NCBI GenBank assembly: GCA_020721445.1
Contig: DYMU01000001.1
Location: 248,001 to 312,000, forward strand
Reading direction: 5' to 3'
Length of the DNA: 64,000 nucleotides
Source: Gemmobacter nectariphilus
GTDB lineage: Bacteria > Pseudomonadota > Alphaproteobacteria > Rhodobacterales > Rhodobacteraceae
The first letter of the stretch is position 1, and every line of letters begins with the position of its first letter. Of this stretch, positions 42,477-52,267 are shown piece after piece. The notes under the pieces were generated by a model. That model had not been told where the DNA came from and did not search any database. It worked only from the letters and a program-made list of their open reading frames with translations. Made by a program: the position numbers and the translations under genes.

Positions 42477-44597
42477 TCAGGGCTTGCGGGTCAGATCGCG
42501 GTGCCGCGACACCTGCGCCACGTCGGTTTCCGCCTCCAGCGCCGTCATCACCATGTGCAGATGTTCAACATCGCGCAGATCGACGTCAAGAATAAGACGG
42601 TAGAAATCCGGTTTGCGATCGGTAAAGCGCAGATCCGAGATATTGGCCTTCTGCTCACCGATCAAGGTGCAGATGCGGCCCAGCACACCCGCGTCATTGG
42701 CAATGGTCAACTCGATGCTGACCGTGTGAACCGCTGCGTGGCGACCCGCATGCCAGGACAGATCGACCCAGCGTTCGGTCTGTTCCTCGAACTCTTCCAG
42801 CGCCGGACAGTCAATGGCATGAGCGACCACGCCCTTGCCGCGATAGGTGATGCCGACGATCCGTTCCCCCGGCACCGGCTGGCAGCAGGGGGCGCGGCGA
42901 AAAGCTTGTTCATCCGTCAGGCCAAGCACCGGGCGGGCGGCATCAACCACCTGAAGTTCGGCACGCGCCAGTTCGGGATACAGCGTTTCCACCACCCGAC
43001 GCGCCGTCAACTCGGCCGAGCCAAGCCGCGCCAGCAGGTCTTCTTCATCGGCCAGGCCCAGCATCTTGGCCGCCGTGCGCAGCGCCTTTTCCGATGCCTT
43101 CTTGCCGACATGGTCAAAGGCGGCACGCGCCAGTTCCTGCCCCAGTTTGACAAAGCGCCCGCGGTCTTCGTCGCGCAAGGATTTGCGGATCGCGGCCTTG
43201 GCGCGGCCGGTGGTGACAATGTCGATCCAGCTGGACTGCGGCCGCTGGCCTTCGGCGGTGATGATTTCAACCGACTGGCCGTTTTTCAGCCGTGTCCACA
43301 GCGGCACGCGGATGCCGTCCACCTTGGCCGACACGCAGGAATTGCCGATGCGGGTATGGATTGCATAGGCATAGTCCAATGGCGTCGCGCCGCGCGGCAA
43401 TTGCACCACATCGCCCTTGGGCGTGAAGCAGAACACCTGATCGGAATACATCTCAAGCTTGACGTGTTCCAGAAACTCGTCGTGATCGCCTTCTTCAAAG
43501 CGTTCGGTCAGGCCGGCGACCCATTTCGCCGGGTCCACCGCAAACGGGTTCTGGGTGCGCACCCCTTCGCGGTAAGCCCAATGCGCGGCCACCCCGGCTT
43601 CGGCCACCTCGTGCATCTCGCGGGTGCGGATCTGCACCTCGACCCGCTTGCCGTCGCGGCCTGACACGGTGGTATGGATCGAGCGGTAGCCGTTCGATTT
43701 GGGTTGGCTGATGTAATCCTTGAACCGCCCCGGCACCGCACGCCAGCGTTGGTGGATCACGCCAAGGATGCCATAGCAATCGGGCACCGTCGCGCAGATG
43801 ATGCGAAAGCCGTAGATGTCGGACAGGCGCGAAAACGCCAGATCCTTTTCCTGCATCTTGCGCCAGATCGAATAGGGCTTTTTCGCGCGGCCATAAACCG
43901 TGGCGTCGATATGCACCTTGTCCAGTTCATTGCGGATGTCGGCGGTGATCTTGTGGACCACATCCCCCGCTTCGCGTTGCAGCGTCAGGAACCGGCGGAT
44001 GATGGAATTGCGCGCGTCGGGGTTCAGAACCTTGAAGGACAGATCCTCCAGTTCCTCGCGCATCCACTGCATGCCCATGCGACCGGCCAGCGGCGCATAG
44101 ATCTCCATCGTTTCGCGCGCCTTTTGTGCCTGCTTTTCAGGGCGCATGCTTTTGATCGTGCGCATGTTGTGCAGACGGTCGGCCAGCTTGACCAGGATCA
44201 CCCGCAGGTCTTTCGACATCGCCATGAACAGCTTGCGGAAGTTTTCCGCCTGCTTGGTTTCGGTGCTGGACAGTTGCAGGTTGGTGAGCTTGGTGACGCC
44301 ATCGACCAGTTCTGCCACTTCCACACCAAATTGCCGCTCGACCTCGGCATAGGTGGATTTGGTGTCTTCGATGGTGTCGTGCAGCAGCGCGGTGATCAGG
44401 GTTGCATCATCCAGCCGCTGTTCGGTCAGGATGGCGGCAACGGCAACCGGATGGGTAAAATACGGCTCGCCCGATTTGCGGAACTGGCCTTCATGCATCG
44501 CCATGCCATACGCATAGGCGCGGCGGATCAGATCAGCGTTGGTGCGCGGGTTATAGTTGCGAACAAGGGCGATGAGGTCTTCTACGTCGATCATCAT
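42477..44597 (-). CDS. relA: Bifunctional (p)ppGpp synthetase/hydrolase
   Basis: This 706-residue Rel/Spo-type enzyme makes and degrades (p)ppGpp. The HD hydrolase domain shows FTHPVAVAAIL and LLHDTIEDT with intact His-Asp, and KLADRLHNMRTI. The synthetase domain has RLSDIYGFRIIC and SNGYRSIHTTV. TGS (TPKGDVVQLPRGATPLDYAYAIH, seen as GDVVQLPRGATPLDYAYAIH) and C-terminal ACT domains complete it. HD residues are intact, so it should do both reactions as the single long enzyme of most alphaproteobacteria. It follows rpoZ after 27 bases. Two ATG codons in a row (44597, 44594) could start it. Confidence 0.96.
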   Translation of the reverse strand: MMIDVEDLIALVRNYNPRTNADLIRRAYAYGMAMHEGQFRKSGEPYFTHPVAVAAILTEQRLDDATLITALLHDTIEDTKSTYAEVERQFGVEVAELVDGVTKLTNLQLSSTETKQAENFRKLFMAMSKDLRVILVKLADRLHNMRTIKSMRPEKQAQKARETMEIYAPLAGRMGMQWMREELEDLSFKVLNPDARNSIIRRFLTLQREAGDVVHKITADIRNELDKVHIDATVYGRAKKPYSIWRKMQEKDLAFSRLSDIYGFRIICATVPDCYGILGVIHQRWRAVPGRFKDYISQPKSNGYRSIHTTVSGRDGKRVEVQIRTREMHEVAEAGVAAHWAYREGVRTQNPFAVDPAKWVAGLTERFEEGDHDEFLEHVKLEMYSDQVFCFTPKGDVVQLPRGATPLDYAYAIHTRIGNSCVSAKVDGIRVPLWTRLKNGQSVEIITAEGQRPQSSWIDIVTTGRAKAAIRKSLRDEDRGRFVKLGQELARAAFDHVGKKASEKALRTAAKMLGLADEEDLLARLGSAELTARRVVETLYPELARAELQVVDAARPVLGLTDEQAFRRAPCCQPVPGERIVGITYRGKGVVAHAIDCPALEEFEEQTERWVDLSWHAGRHAAVHTVSIELTIANDAGVLGRICTLIGEQKANISDLRFTDRKPDFYRLILDVDLRDVEHLHMVMTALEAETDVAQVSRHRDLTRKP

Positions 44598-44624
44598 CGC
44601 CCCTTTGCCGGGGTCCCCCCCGGA

Positions 44625-44978
44625 TCAAAGTTCGCCTTGGGCTTCCATCAGCGCGCGCAGCAGTTTTTCTTCCGACATGTCGTCTTGCATCGGGCGGTCG
44701 ATTTCGCCCGACATCAAAAGCGCCATCTGGTCTTCTTCCGGCTCATCGACCTCGATCTGGGTCTGATGGCTTTCGATCATCCGTTCGCGCAGCGACTCGG
44801 CGGCCTGGGTCTCTTCCGCGATCTCGCGCAGGGCGACGACTGGGTTCTTGTCATTGTCACGGTCAACCGTAATCGGCGACCCGGCCTGGATCTCGCGCGC
44901 CCTGTGGGCTGCAAGCATCACCAGTTCGAACCGGTTGGGAACCTTGTCAACGCAATCTTCTACCGTCACGCGGGCCAT
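44625..44978 (-). CDS. rpoZ: RNA polymerase subunit omega
   Basis: This 117-residue subunit assists assembly of the RNA polymerase core. [22 protein letters not shown] is the conserved start, seen here as [20 protein letters not shown], followed by AAHRAREI and [12 protein letters not shown]. The acidic C-terminal extension beyond residue 70 is usual in alphaproteobacteria. It is followed by rel, a common pairing, since omega contributes to the ppGpp site. Confidence 0.96.
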   Translation of the reverse strand: MARVTVEDCVDKVPNRFELVMLAAHRAREIQAGSPITVDRDNDKNPVVALREIAEETQAAESLRERMIESHQTQIEVDEPEEDQMALLMSGEIDRPMQDDMSEEKLLRALMEAQGEL

Positions 44979-45016
44979 GGACGACTCCAGTCAGACTTTG
45001 GGGCTCGGAAACAAGG

Positions 45017-45045
45017 CACATACGCTTGATACCCGGGCTTGACAA
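45017..45045 (-). promoter_or_regulatory. Candidate rpoZ-rel promoter
   Basis: On the minus strand TTGTCA (45040-45045) and TATGTG (45017-45022) are 17 bases apart, ending about 39 bases before the rpoZ ATG. Confidence 0.5.
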
Positions 45046-45052
45046 CCCCGTA

Positions 45053-45628
45053 TCAGCCAATTGGTCTGACATCTGCCCGATCCTGCCCGGGCAGATGGGC
45101 CAGCATTTGCCGCACCGTCTGGCCCAGCACCGGATGCCGCCAGTCGGGGGCCACGTCGGCCAACGGCACCAGAACAAATGCCCGGTCTTGCAGGCGGGGA
45201 TGCGGCAAGATCAATTCATCGGGCGCGCGCAACGCCTGCTGCTCGGGCAAAAGGTCGCGCCACAGGCTTTGCGCGGTCGGACTGGGCAAGACCAACTCGC
45301 CGATAGCGAGCAAATCAAGGTCCAGCGTCCGCATCCCCCAACGTTTTTCGCGTGCCCGGCCAAACCGGGCCTCGATGCTGTGCAGGACATCCAGCACGCC
45401 TTGCGGCGACATCCCGTCAGGACAGGTCAGAACGCAAGCAGCGTTCACATAATCGGGCCCCGCGCCGCGCGGAAAGCATGGCGTCTTGAACAAGCGACTA
45501 AGCGCTGTCACCTTTAAACCCTGCGCCGACAAGGCAAAAGCTGCCGATCGGATCGTGGTTTCGGGCGGCATCCCGCCGAACGGCAAATTGGCGCCAAGTG
45601 CAACCAGCGCGTGCTGTTTGTCTTGCAT
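45053..45628 (-). CDS. folK: HPPK, 2-amino-4-hydroxy-6-hydroxymethyldihydropteridine diphosphokinase
   Basis: This 191-residue enzyme transfers pyrophosphate from ATP to the pterin alcohol in folate synthesis. The start HALVALGANLPFG, the FKTPCFPRGAGPDYVNAAC segment and the metal-site block RWGMRTLDLDLLAIGE near residue 95 are diagnostic, as is LPHPRLQDRAFVLVPLAD. The protein is somewhat longer than E. coli HPPK. It starts 150 bases from the divergent NYN gene. The other folate genes are not in the window. Confidence 0.94.
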   Translation of the reverse strand: MQDKQHALVALGANLPFGGMPPETTIRSAAFALSAQGLKVTALSRLFKTPCFPRGAGPDYVNAACVLTCPDGMSPQGVLDVLHSIEARFGRAREKRWGMRTLDLDLLAIGELVLPSPTAQSLWRDLLPEQQALRAPDELILPHPRLQDRAFVLVPLADVAPDWRHPVLGQTVRQMLAHLPGQDRADVRPIG

Positions 45629-45777
45629 TATTAGTGTTACACTTCCGTATAGAAGGACTTGCAGCCAGGCTTTGGCGGCTGATATCTTGTATTATCTTCT
45701 TACGCACGCCGTACGTCACGTTACTACAGCACTCACAAGAAGGCTGGCGTCAGAAGCTGTTTTTAGGGGAAACATAA

Positions 45778-46356
45778 ATGTTTTACAAAGACGAGCGGCT
45801 TGCGCTGTTCATAGACGGGTCAAACCTCTACGCGGCTGCAAGGGCGCTTGGGTTTGACATTGACTACAAATTGTTGCGTTCCGAGTTCATGCGTCGCGGC
45901 AAACTGCTGCGTGCGTTCTATTACACCGCTCTGCTTGAGAATGATGAGTATTCTCCGATTCGTCCTCTGGTTGATTGGCTGCATTACAATGGCTTCACCA
46001 TGGTCACCAAACCGGCCAAGGAATACACCGACAGCCAGGGTCGCCGGAAGGTCAAGGGGAACATGGACATCGAATTGACTGTCGATGCCATGGAATTGGC
46101 ACCAAGGGTCGATCACATCGTGTTGTTCTCGGGCGACGGCGATTTCCGTCCGTTGGTTGAAAGCTTGCAGCGTCAGGGGGTTCGGGTGTCGGTGGTATCG
46201 ACCATTCGCAGCCAGCCGCCGATGATTGCCGACGAGTTGCGTCGCCAAGCCGACAACTTCATCGAACTGGATGAGCTGCGTGACGTGATCGGCCGCCCCC
46301 CCCGCGAACCGCGCGAGATGGGCGAGCGCGATACCACGATGGAAAACGTGAAATAA
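45778..46356 (+). CDS. NYN-domain (LabA-like) putative RNase
   Basis: This 192-residue protein is a LabA/DUF88-type NYN domain, a PIN-like nuclease fold. Acidic residues suited for metal binding are D13 ([10 protein letters not shown]), D96 and D102 ([11 protein letters not shown]), and D119/D121 ([10 protein letters not shown]). It lacks the C-terminal OST-HTH domain found in some relatives. RNA cleavage is the expected activity, but the target is unknown. AGGGGA lies before the ATG, and a clean terminator follows the stop, so it is probably a single-gene unit. Confidence 0.88.
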   Translation: MFYKDERLALFIDGSNLYAAARALGFDIDYKLLRSEFMRRGKLLRAFYYTALLENDEYSPIRPLVDWLHYNGFTMVTKPAKEYTDSQGRRKVKGNMDIELTVDAMELAPRVDHIVLFSGDGDFRPLVESLQRQGVRVSVVSTIRSQPPMIADELRRQADNFIELDELRDVIGRPPREPREMGERDTTMENVK

Positions 46357-46360
46357 TCAA

Positions 46361-46387
46361 AGGGGCGCCGTGACTGCGCCCCTTTTC
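46361..46387 (+). terminator. Terminator of the NYN gene
   Basis: GGGGCGC (46362-46368), a seven-base loop and GCGCCCC (46376-46382) are followed by TTTT. Confidence 0.85.
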
Positions 46388-46570
46388 TGCGGCACGGCAC
46401 AGCTTCAAAGGGCACTGGCTCTTTCGAAACACGTTGTCTGGTGCGCGCACCATAGACCCACCAACAGCAAAGACAGGCGGCAAAGCGGCGGTGTGCGGGC
46501 ATCTGGCACTGGACCTGCACGCAGCTTGGCCTTAGGTCTTTGGGGCAAAAGCCAACTCCGAAGGTGCGAC

Positions 46571-47524
46571 ATGACCACACGCCCGCCGCTGACCCTTTAT
46601 CTGGCCGCCCCGCGCGGCTTTTGTGCCGGCGTCGACCGCGCCATCAAGATCGTCGAAATGGCGCTGCAAAAATGGGGCGCGCCGGTCTATGTCCGGCACG
46701 AAATCGTGCACAACAAGTTCGTGGTCGATGCCCTGCGCGCACAAGGCGCGGTGTTTGTGGAAGAGCTGGACGATTGCCCGGTGGACCGCCCCGTGATCTT
46801 TTCCGCCCATGGCGTGCCCAAGGCGGTGCCGGCCGAGGCCGCGCGGCGCGAGATGATAGCCGTCGATGCCACCTGCCCTTTGGTCACCAAAGTGCATAAC
46901 GAGGCCGCGCGCCACAATGAAAACGGCTTGCAGATCATCATGATCGGCCATGCGGGCCACCCCGAAACCGTGGGCACCATGGGACAGTTGCCCGAGGGCG
47001 AGGTGTTGCTGGTCGAGACGGCCGAGGATGTGGCGCATCTGGTGGTGCGCGATCCGGCAAAGCTGGCCTTCATCACGCAAACCACGCTGTCAGTCGATGA
47101 TACGGCCGGCGTTGCCGCGGCCCTGAAGGCAAGGTTCCCGGCGATCAACACCCCGGCACATGAAGACATATGCTATGCCACGACCAATCGGCAGAAGGCA
47201 GTCAAGGCGATTGCGCCAAAGATTGATGCGCTGCTGGTGATCGGCGCGCCCAATTCCTCCAACTCCAAACGTCTGGTCGAGGTTGGTGCCGGTGCGGGCT
47301 GCGCCTATGCCCAACTGATCCAGCGCGCCACCGATATCGACTGGCGCGCGCTTGACGGTATTCGCGCGGTTGGCATCACCGCCGGGGCAAGTGCGCCCGA
47401 GGTCTTGGTCAACGAGGTGATCGACGCCTTCAAGGCGCGGTTCGACACCACGGTGGAACTGGTGGAAACAGCGCAGGAAAACATCGAGTTCAAGGTGCCG
47501 CGCATCTTGCGCGAACCGGCCTGA
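46571..47524 (+). CDS. ispH: 4-hydroxy-3-methylbut-2-enyl diphosphate reductase
   Basis: This 317-residue iron-sulfur enzyme makes IPP and DMAPP in the last step of the MEP isoprenoid pathway. The three cluster cysteines are C18 ([10 protein letters not shown]), C102 (DATCPLVTK) and C201 ([10 protein letters not shown]), and the proton-donor E132 lies in [10 protein letters not shown]. The ATG at 46571 follows AAGGTG. A 184-base gap separates it from the NYN gene. A GGGCTG/CAGCCC hairpin lies ten bases after its stop, but it has no T-run. Confidence 0.97.
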   Translation: MTTRPPLTLYLAAPRGFCAGVDRAIKIVEMALQKWGAPVYVRHEIVHNKFVVDALRAQGAVFVEELDDCPVDRPVIFSAHGVPKAVPAEAARREMIAVDATCPLVTKVHNEAARHNENGLQIIMIGHAGHPETVGTMGQLPEGEVLLVETAEDVAHLVVRDPAKLAFITQTTLSVDDTAGVAAALKARFPAINTPAHEDICYATTNRQKAVKAIAPKIDALLVIGAPNSSNSKRLVEVGAGAGCAYAQLIQRATDIDWRALDGIRAVGITAGASAPEVLVNEVIDAFKARFDTTVELVETAQENIEFKVPRILREPA

Positions 47525-47633
47525 CCGCATGGCAGGGCTGCAACAGCCCGACCATTTCCTGCACTGCCCCTAGACCTTGCCCGGCCTGGCCTTATCACTT
47601 GCGGCCTATTCGCCAGCTTCGGAGGAGGCCGCG

Positions 47634-48086
47634 TTGGAACCTATTCCAAGATCTGCACTGCTGCTGGGCCTTGCCGGGCTGATCCCGTTCATCTGGGGGG
47701 CGGCCACGGCCCTGTCACCCGCCTTGGCCGACTGGGGCGGGCAATTCGTCGGGCCGCTGTTCATTGGCACCTATGTCAGCCTGACCTATGGCACGGTGAT
47801 CTTGTCGTTCATGTCCGGTGTTTTGTGGGGCTTTGCCACCCGTGCCTCGGGCAACGACGCCGCAATGGGCTATGCCTTGTCCGTTGTGCCCGCACTGTGG
47901 GCGTTTTTCATGGTGAATGGCGACCCCGGCAATGCCGCGGTCAACCTGTTTGCCGGCTTTGTCGGGCTGCTGCTGCTGGACTGGCATTTCTGGCGCATGG
48001 GAACCGCACCGGATTGGTGGCTGCGGCTGCGGCTTGTGCTGACCGGGGTGGTGCTTGTCTGCCTGCTGGTGTCCATCTTGCGCTAA
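47634..48086 (+). CDS. DUF3429 membrane protein with TTG start
   Basis: This 150-residue protein has four to five hydrophobic helices and matches DUF3429: SALLLGLAGLIPFIWGA near the start and YGTVILSFMSGVLWGFA in the middle. The start is most likely TTG at 47634, because GGAGGAGG (47621-47628) sits five bases upstream and no ATG in the frame lies between there and residue 70; an ATG 57 bases upstream has no such site. The function is unknown. Confidence 0.82.
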   Translation: MEPIPRSALLLGLAGLIPFIWGAATALSPALADWGGQFVGPLFIGTYVSLTYGTVILSFMSGVLWGFATRASGNDAAMGYALSVVPALWAFFMVNGDPGNAAVNLFAGFVGLLLLDWHFWRMGTAPDWWLRLRLVLTGVVLVCLLVSILR

Positions 48087-48145
48087 GCGGCGGTTGACCT
48101 GCGCAGCGGCCCGGCCTATGCCCTCACGGTCAACAAGGAAGCCCG

Positions 48146-48607
48146 ATGCCGCAGCTTTTCGCCTATACCGATGGGGCCTGTTCCGGCAACCCCGGCCCCG
48201 GAGGCTGGGGCGTGCTGATGGTCGCACGTGACGGTGACGCCGTGATCAAAGAGCGCGAATTGCAGGGCGGAGAGGCCGATACCACCAACAACCGGATGGA
48301 GTTGATGGCCGCAATCTCGGCGCTGGAGGCGCTGTCGCGGCCATCAGACCTGATCATCGTCACCGACAGCGCCTATGTGAAGAACGGCGTGACCACCTGG
48401 ATACATGGCTGGAAGCGCAACGGATGGAAAACCGCCGACAAAAAGCCGGTCAAGAATGTCGAGTTGTGGCAAAGGCTGGACGCGGCACAAGCCCGGCACA
48501 AGGTGGAATGGCGCTGGATCAAGGGCCATGCCGGACATGCCGAAAACGAACGCGCCGATGCCTTGGCTCGCGCCGGGATGGCGCCCTTCAAACCGGCGCG
48601 CGCATGA
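48146..48607 (+). CDS. rnhA: Ribonuclease HI
   Basis: This 153-residue enzyme cuts RNA in RNA-DNA hybrids. The catalytic acids are D9 ([14 protein letters not shown]), E52 (NNRMELMAA), D74 (TDSAYV) and D138 (ENERADALA), with the mobile His near H128 in [10 protein letters not shown]. The basic handle segment ([20 protein letters not shown], residues about 85-104) is present. Its TGA overlaps the ATG of the TRIC gene. Confidence 0.97.
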   Translation: MPQLFAYTDGACSGNPGPGGWGVLMVARDGDAVIKERELQGGEADTTNNRMELMAAISALEALSRPSDLIIVTDSAYVKNGVTTWIHGWKRNGWKTADKKPVKNVELWQRLDAAQARHKVEWRWIKGHAGHAENERADALARAGMAPFKPARA

Positions 48608-49260
48608 CGCAGGCGCAGGGTCTTTTGTGGCTGTTGCCATTTCTGGACTATGCATCGGTCGCGGTGTTTGCCCTGACCGGGGCGCTGGTTGCCAGTCGCG
48701 CGCAACTGGATATCGTCGGCTTCATCTTCATCGCCTGCCTGACCGCCACGGGGGGTGGCACGCTGCGCGACGTGATGCTGGACCGCGCCGTGTTCTGGAT
48801 CGTCGATCCGTGGATGCTGGGCGTGGCCAGCCTTGCCGCGGTGATCGTGTTCTTTGCGGCGCATCTGCTGGAAAGCCGGTATCGCACGATCCTGTGGCTG
48901 GATGCCTTTGCCCTTGCCGTGGCGGTGCCCGCCGGGGTGGCGGCGGCGGTTGGGCTGGGCATGGGTTGGCCGATCATCCTGATCATGGGCATGGTCACCG
49001 GCTGCATGGGCGGGTTGCTGCGCGATGTGGTGTGCAACGAGGTGCCCCTGGTGCTGAAACAGGGCGAATTGTATGTGACCTGCGCCTTTGCCGGGGCCTT
49101 GGCCGCGATCATCGCCGGGGCACTGGGGGCCCAGGCAAGCGTGGCCTTGCTGGTTTGCAGCCTTGTCACACTGTCGTTGCGGGCGGGCAGCCTTGGCTTG
49201 GGCTGGCGCTTGCCGGTCTATCGCCCACGCCCGCCGCGAACCCTGCCGCCCAAACGCTAG
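48604..49260 (+). CDS. TRIC cation channel family protein (UPF0126)
   Basis: This 218-residue protein has seven hydrophobic helices in two similar halves, each with a GGxxRD-type motif: [11 protein letters not shown] near residue 52 and [17 protein letters not shown] near residue 138. This is the bacterial TRIC/YadS family, which forms potassium-permeable trimeric channels. It starts within the rnhA stop codon (ATGA). The C-terminal tail is proline- and arginine-rich. Confidence 0.9.
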   Translation: MTQAQGLLWLLPFLDYASVAVFALTGALVASRAQLDIVGFIFIACLTATGGGTLRDVMLDRAVFWIVDPWMLGVASLAAVIVFFAAHLLESRYRTILWLDAFALAVAVPAGVAAAVGLGMGWPIILIMGMVTGCMGGLLRDVVCNEVPLVLKQGELYVTCAFAGALAAIIAGALGAQASVALLVCSLVTLSLRAGSLGLGWRLPVYRPRPPRTLPPKR

Positions 49261-49268
49261 GGCTTGCG

Positions 49269-49291
49269 CATAAAGCGAACATGCGTTTATG
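49269..49291. promoter_or_regulatory. Candidate TetR operator
   Basis: CATAAA (49269-49274) and TTTATG (49286-49291) are inverted around an 11-base spacer. They lie just upstream of the TetR-family start and would allow autoregulation. Confidence 0.4.
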
Positions 49292-49299
49292 AATACGGC

Positions 49300-49821
49300 A
49301 TGCCTCGCAAGAAGATCATCCCCGACCAAGCCGTTTTTGCCACCATCCGGGCACTTTTGACCGCGTCCGGGGATCGTGCAGCCAGTTTTGGTGCCGTGTC
49401 ACGCGCCACCGGCCTTGCCGCGCCCACCTTGGTGCAGCGCTACGGGTCGCAAGAAGGCATGGTGCGCGCCGCGCTGATGGACGCCTGGGATGCGTTGGAC
49501 CGTGCCACCAATGAGGCCGAGGGCACATCGGATCTGTCGGTCAAGGGCGCGCATATGCTGCTGAAAGCCCTGGGCGCCGACGCGGGCGATACCGCCGATC
49601 TGTCGCTGCTGGCGGCCGATTTCCGCGACCCGGCGCTGCGCGACCGCGCAATGGCCTGGCGGGCGCGGGTGGAACAGGCGCTTGCCCTGCGATTGGGTGG
49701 CGGTGCCAAGGGGCGCGAGGCGGCAGCCTTGCTGTTTGCGGCCTGGCAGGGACAAATGCTGTGGCAGCCAACCGGCGACAAGGGATTCAAGCTGAAAGAC
49801 GCGATCAAGCGGCTGACCTGA
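49300..49821 (+). CDS. TetR/AcrR-family transcriptional regulator
   Basis: This 173-residue protein has an N-terminal helix-turn-helix (about residues 8-52, with AASFGAVSRATGLAAPTLVQRYG) and a short helical C-terminal ligand domain. The body matches TetR in layout, but it is short for the family. I chose the ATG at 49300, where the usual basic start MPRKKI lies; a TTG 36 bases upstream is possible. Its target is unknown: it is codirectional with the TRIC gene and convergent with the YeaQ-type gene. Confidence 0.85.
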   Translation: MPRKKIIPDQAVFATIRALLTASGDRAASFGAVSRATGLAAPTLVQRYGSQEGMVRAALMDAWDALDRATNEAEGTSDLSVKGAHMLLKALGADAGDTADLSLLAADFRDPALRDRAMAWRARVEQALALRLGGGAKGREAAALLFAAWQGQMLWQPTGDKGFKLKDAIKRLT

Positions 49822-49831
49822 CGCCGCCGCC

Positions 49832-50068
49832 CTACTTGGCGATGTAGGTTTTCCACACCCACAGCAGCAGAACCGCCCCAAGCACCGCGCCGACAAAGCC
49901 GGCCATCCAGCCGGTGATGGTAATCAGGAAGCGCAGCACAAACCCGCCGATCAACGCGCCAAAGATGCCGATGGCGATGGTTGTGGGCACATCGGTGTTC
50001 ACCTTCATCATGCGCGTCGCCAGAAACCCGGCCGCGGCACCGATGATGATCAAGGCGATAATGGGCAT
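49832..50068 (-). CDS. GlsB/YeaQ/YmgE-family membrane protein
   Basis: This 78-residue protein has three hydrophobic helices with glycine-rich turns (IIGAAAGFLATRMM, IGIFGALIGGFVLRF, AVLGAVLLLWVW). This is the transglycosylase-associated/stress-linked YeaQ family. AGGAGG sets the ATG at 50068. These proteins are small, abundant membrane proteins of unknown biochemical role. It precedes fmt with 52 bases between the coding regions, read in the same direction. Confidence 0.88.
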   Translation of the reverse strand: MPIIALIIIGAAAGFLATRMMKVNTDVPTTIAIGIFGALIGGFVLRFLITITGWMAGFVGAVLGAVLLLWVWKTYIAK

Positions 50069-50119
50069 GGCGCGCCTCCTGCTGCTGATGCGCAATATGG
50101 CGACGATGCCACGGGAAAA

Positions 50120-51016
50120 CTAGGCCAATTGCGCCGGCAGCGTCAGCCCCTTCAACACGTCGCCCGCCGCCATCGGGCGCTTGCCCTCGCGCTGCGCCTC
50201 CAGCACCTCGACCGCCCCCGTGCCACAGGCGATGGTAAAGCCGTGCAGCACCTGCCCCGGCGCACCCGCCCCGTTGGCCAGACGAGAGCGCAACAGCTTT
50301 ACCCGCTCATCCCCCACCTGCACCCAGGCACCGGGAAACGGCGACAGGCCGCGGATCAGCCGATCCACCACCGTGGCGGGTTGGGTGAAATCAACCCGCG
50401 CCTCGGATTTGTCGATCTTGGCGGCGTAGGTCACGCCCTCTTCGGGCTGCGGTTGCGGCACAAGTTCTGGCAAGCGGTCCAGCGCCTGCACGATCAGCGC
50501 GGCCCCCATCGCAGACAGCCGGTCATGCAGATCGGCGGTGGTGTCCTGCGGGCCGATGGCGGTTTCATCGCGCAGCAGCACAGGGCCGGTGTCCAGCCCC
50601 GCCTCCATCTGCATGATGCAGATGCCGGTCGTCGTATCGCCCGCCATGATGGCGCGATGAATGGGGGCAGCCCCCCGCCAGCGGGGCAACAGGCTGGCAT
50701 GGATGTTCAGACAGCCAAGCCGCGGCGCATCCAGCACCGCCTGCGGCAGGATCAGGCCATAAGCCACAACCACCGCGACATCGGCCCCCAAGGCCGCAAA
50801 CGCCGCCTGATCGCCAGCGTCTTTCAGCCGGGCAGGATGGCGCACCGGCAGACCAAGCGCCAGTGCCGCCTGATGCACCGGGCTGGGACGATCCGCCTTG
50901 CCGCGCCCCGCCGGGCGGGGGGGTTGGGTGTAAACGGCCACCACCTGATGCCGCGCCGCCAGGGCCTGCAACACCGGAACCGAAAACGCAGGCGTGCCCA
51001 TGAACACGATCTTCAT
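50120..51016 (-). CDS. fmt: Methionyl-tRNA formyltransferase
   Basis: This 298-residue enzyme formylates initiator Met-t[19 protein letters not shown] is the usual start. The catalytic Asn-His-Asp set is in [18 protein letters not shown] near residue 105 and [11 protein letters not shown] near residue 139. The C-terminal OB domain binds the tRNA acceptor stem. It overlaps the deformylase-like gene by ATGA and forms with it and def the N-formyl-methionine cycle cluster. Confidence 0.97.
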   Translation of the reverse strand: MKIVFMGTPAFSVPVLQALAARHQVVAVYTQPPRPAGRGKADRPSPVHQAALALGLPVRHPARLKDAGDQAAFAALGADVAVVVAYGLILPQAVLDAPRLGCLNIHASLLPRWRGAAPIHRAIMAGDTTTGICIMQMEAGLDTGPVLLRDETAIGPQDTTADLHDRLSAMGAALIVQALDRLPELVPQPQPEEGVTYAAKIDKSEARVDFTQPATVVDRLIRGLSPFPGAWVQVGDERVKLLRSRLANGAGAPGQVLHGFTIACGTGAVEVLEAQREGKRPMAAGDVLKGLTLPAQLA

Positions 51017-51516
51017 CCGCGTTTGCGCGCCTTTTCCGCCTTGGAGATCAACATCTTGCGTTTCAAGGGCGAGAGGTGATCGAAATACATCCGCCCCGCC
51101 AGATGGTCGATCTGGTGCTGCGCGGATGTGGCCCAGAGGCCCACAAAATCGCGATCCTCGACCTGCCCGTGTTCGTTCAGAAACCGCACCGTCACCGCGC
51201 GCGGGCGCCGGATCACCGCCGACACGAAGGGCAGGTTCGGGCTGGCCTCGTCATGGTCGCGCATCTGGCCGCTGGCATGCAGCACCACCGGGTTGGCCAT
51301 CCGCACCGCCTGGCCCCGGATGTCTGAGCAATCAACCACGGCAAGCCGCAAGGGCACCCCCAGTTGCACGGCAGCAAGGCCATAGCCGGGCATCGCGTCC
51401 ATCACCTCGATCATTTCTCCCCACAGGGCGCGCACCTCATCGGTGATCGCCTCTACATCCCGGGCCGGGGTGCGCAGGGCGGGGTGCGGCCATGGCACGC
51501 AAGGACGCGGGGTCAT
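51013..51516 (-). CDS. Peptide deformylase-like protein lacking catalytic residues
   Basis: This 167-residue protein aligns with Def over its whole length but has lost the active site. Motif 1 reads GYGLAAVQ instead of GIGLAAPQ. Motif 2 reads EASPNLP instead of EGCLSIP, so S92 replaces the metal-ligand Cys. Motif 3 reads HQIDH (134-138) instead of HEMDH, so Q135 replaces the catalytic Glu. The two metal histidines remain. Metal-dependent deformylation is therefore unlikely. It lies between def and fmt and overlaps fmt by four bases. It could bind ribosomes or nascent chains, or be a decaying duplicate; the intact frame favours a retained role. Confidence 0.88.
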   Translation of the reverse strand: MTPRPCVPWPHPALRTPARDVEAITDEVRALWGEMIEVMDAMPGYGLAAVQLGVPLRLAVVDCSDIRGQAVRMANPVVLHASGQMRDHDEASPNLPFVSAVIRRPRAVTVRFLNEHGQVEDRDFVGLWATSAQHQIDHLAGRMYFDHLSPLKRKMLISKAEKARKRG

Positions 51517-51575
51517 GCCCCGCCCCCGTCGGCGCAGGCGAGCTTTGCACAGGTCAGGATCGGGCCAGGCACCAC

Positions 51576-52091
51576 CTAATCCTGCCGCGCGCGTTCACGC
51601 TTCAGCTTTACCATCTTGCGGGTGATCATCTGGCGCTTGAGCGGACCGAGGTAGTCGATGAACAGCTTGCCCTCCAGATGGTCCATCTCGTGCTGCACGC
51701 AGGTGGCCCAAAGCCCGCTGAACTGTTCTTCCTGCACGCTGCCATCCAGCGACAGCCATTCGACCCGCACCTCGGCCGGTCGTGTAACATCGGCAAACTG
51801 CTCGGGGATCGACAGGCAGCCCTCTTCGTAAACGGTCTGATCCTCTGACGCCCACAACAGGCGCGGGTTGATCAGAACCATCGGGCGGCGCGGACCATCC
51901 TTGATGCAATCCATCACCAGCACACGTTTCATCACCCCGACCTGCGGCGCCGCAAGACCAATGCCCGGCGCCGCATACATGGTTTCCAGCATATCCTTGG
52001 CCAATTGATGCAGATCATCGGTCACCTCTGCAACAGGGTCGCAGGGCTTTTTCAGGCGCGGGTCAGGATGGATCAGGATAGGGCGGATCAT
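51576..52091 (-). CDS. def: Peptide deformylase
   Basis: This 171-residue enzyme removes the formyl group from nascent proteins. All three motifs are intact: GIGLAAPQ (43-50), EGCLS with C92, and HEMDH with H134, E135, H138. The numbering of these positions is the same in the neighbouring paralog, which shows that the two genes arose by duplication. I chose the ATG at 52091, where the Def start MIRPILIHPDPRL lies; the open frame upstream is not Def-like. Confidence 0.97.
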   Translation of the reverse strand: MIRPILIHPDPRLKKPCDPVAEVTDDLHQLAKDMLETMYAAPGIGLAAPQVGVMKRVLVMDCIKDGPRRPMVLINPRLLWASEDQTVYEEGCLSIPEQFADVTRPAEVRVEWLSLDGSVQEEQFSGLWATCVQHEMDHLEGKLFIDYLGPLKRQMITRKMVKLKRERARQD

Positions 52092-52267
52092 GCGCCTTGA
52101 TTTACGGCGCAAGCGCGGCTGGTGCAAGAGGCGCGGATCGGGAGGTCGATGTTCTATGAAGTGGCGCAATAAAGGAACATTATTACGATATATTTGCAAA
52201 TATTGGGAAGACTTTCCATATCATTTTTAATACTCAGAACAAACAACCCATCCCTTGCAGGTGCGCC

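Noticed and set aside
47535-47549. Terminator after ispH
   Set aside because: GGGCTG-CAA-CAGCCC forms a hairpin but has no T-run, and the loop is tight; termination is doubtful.
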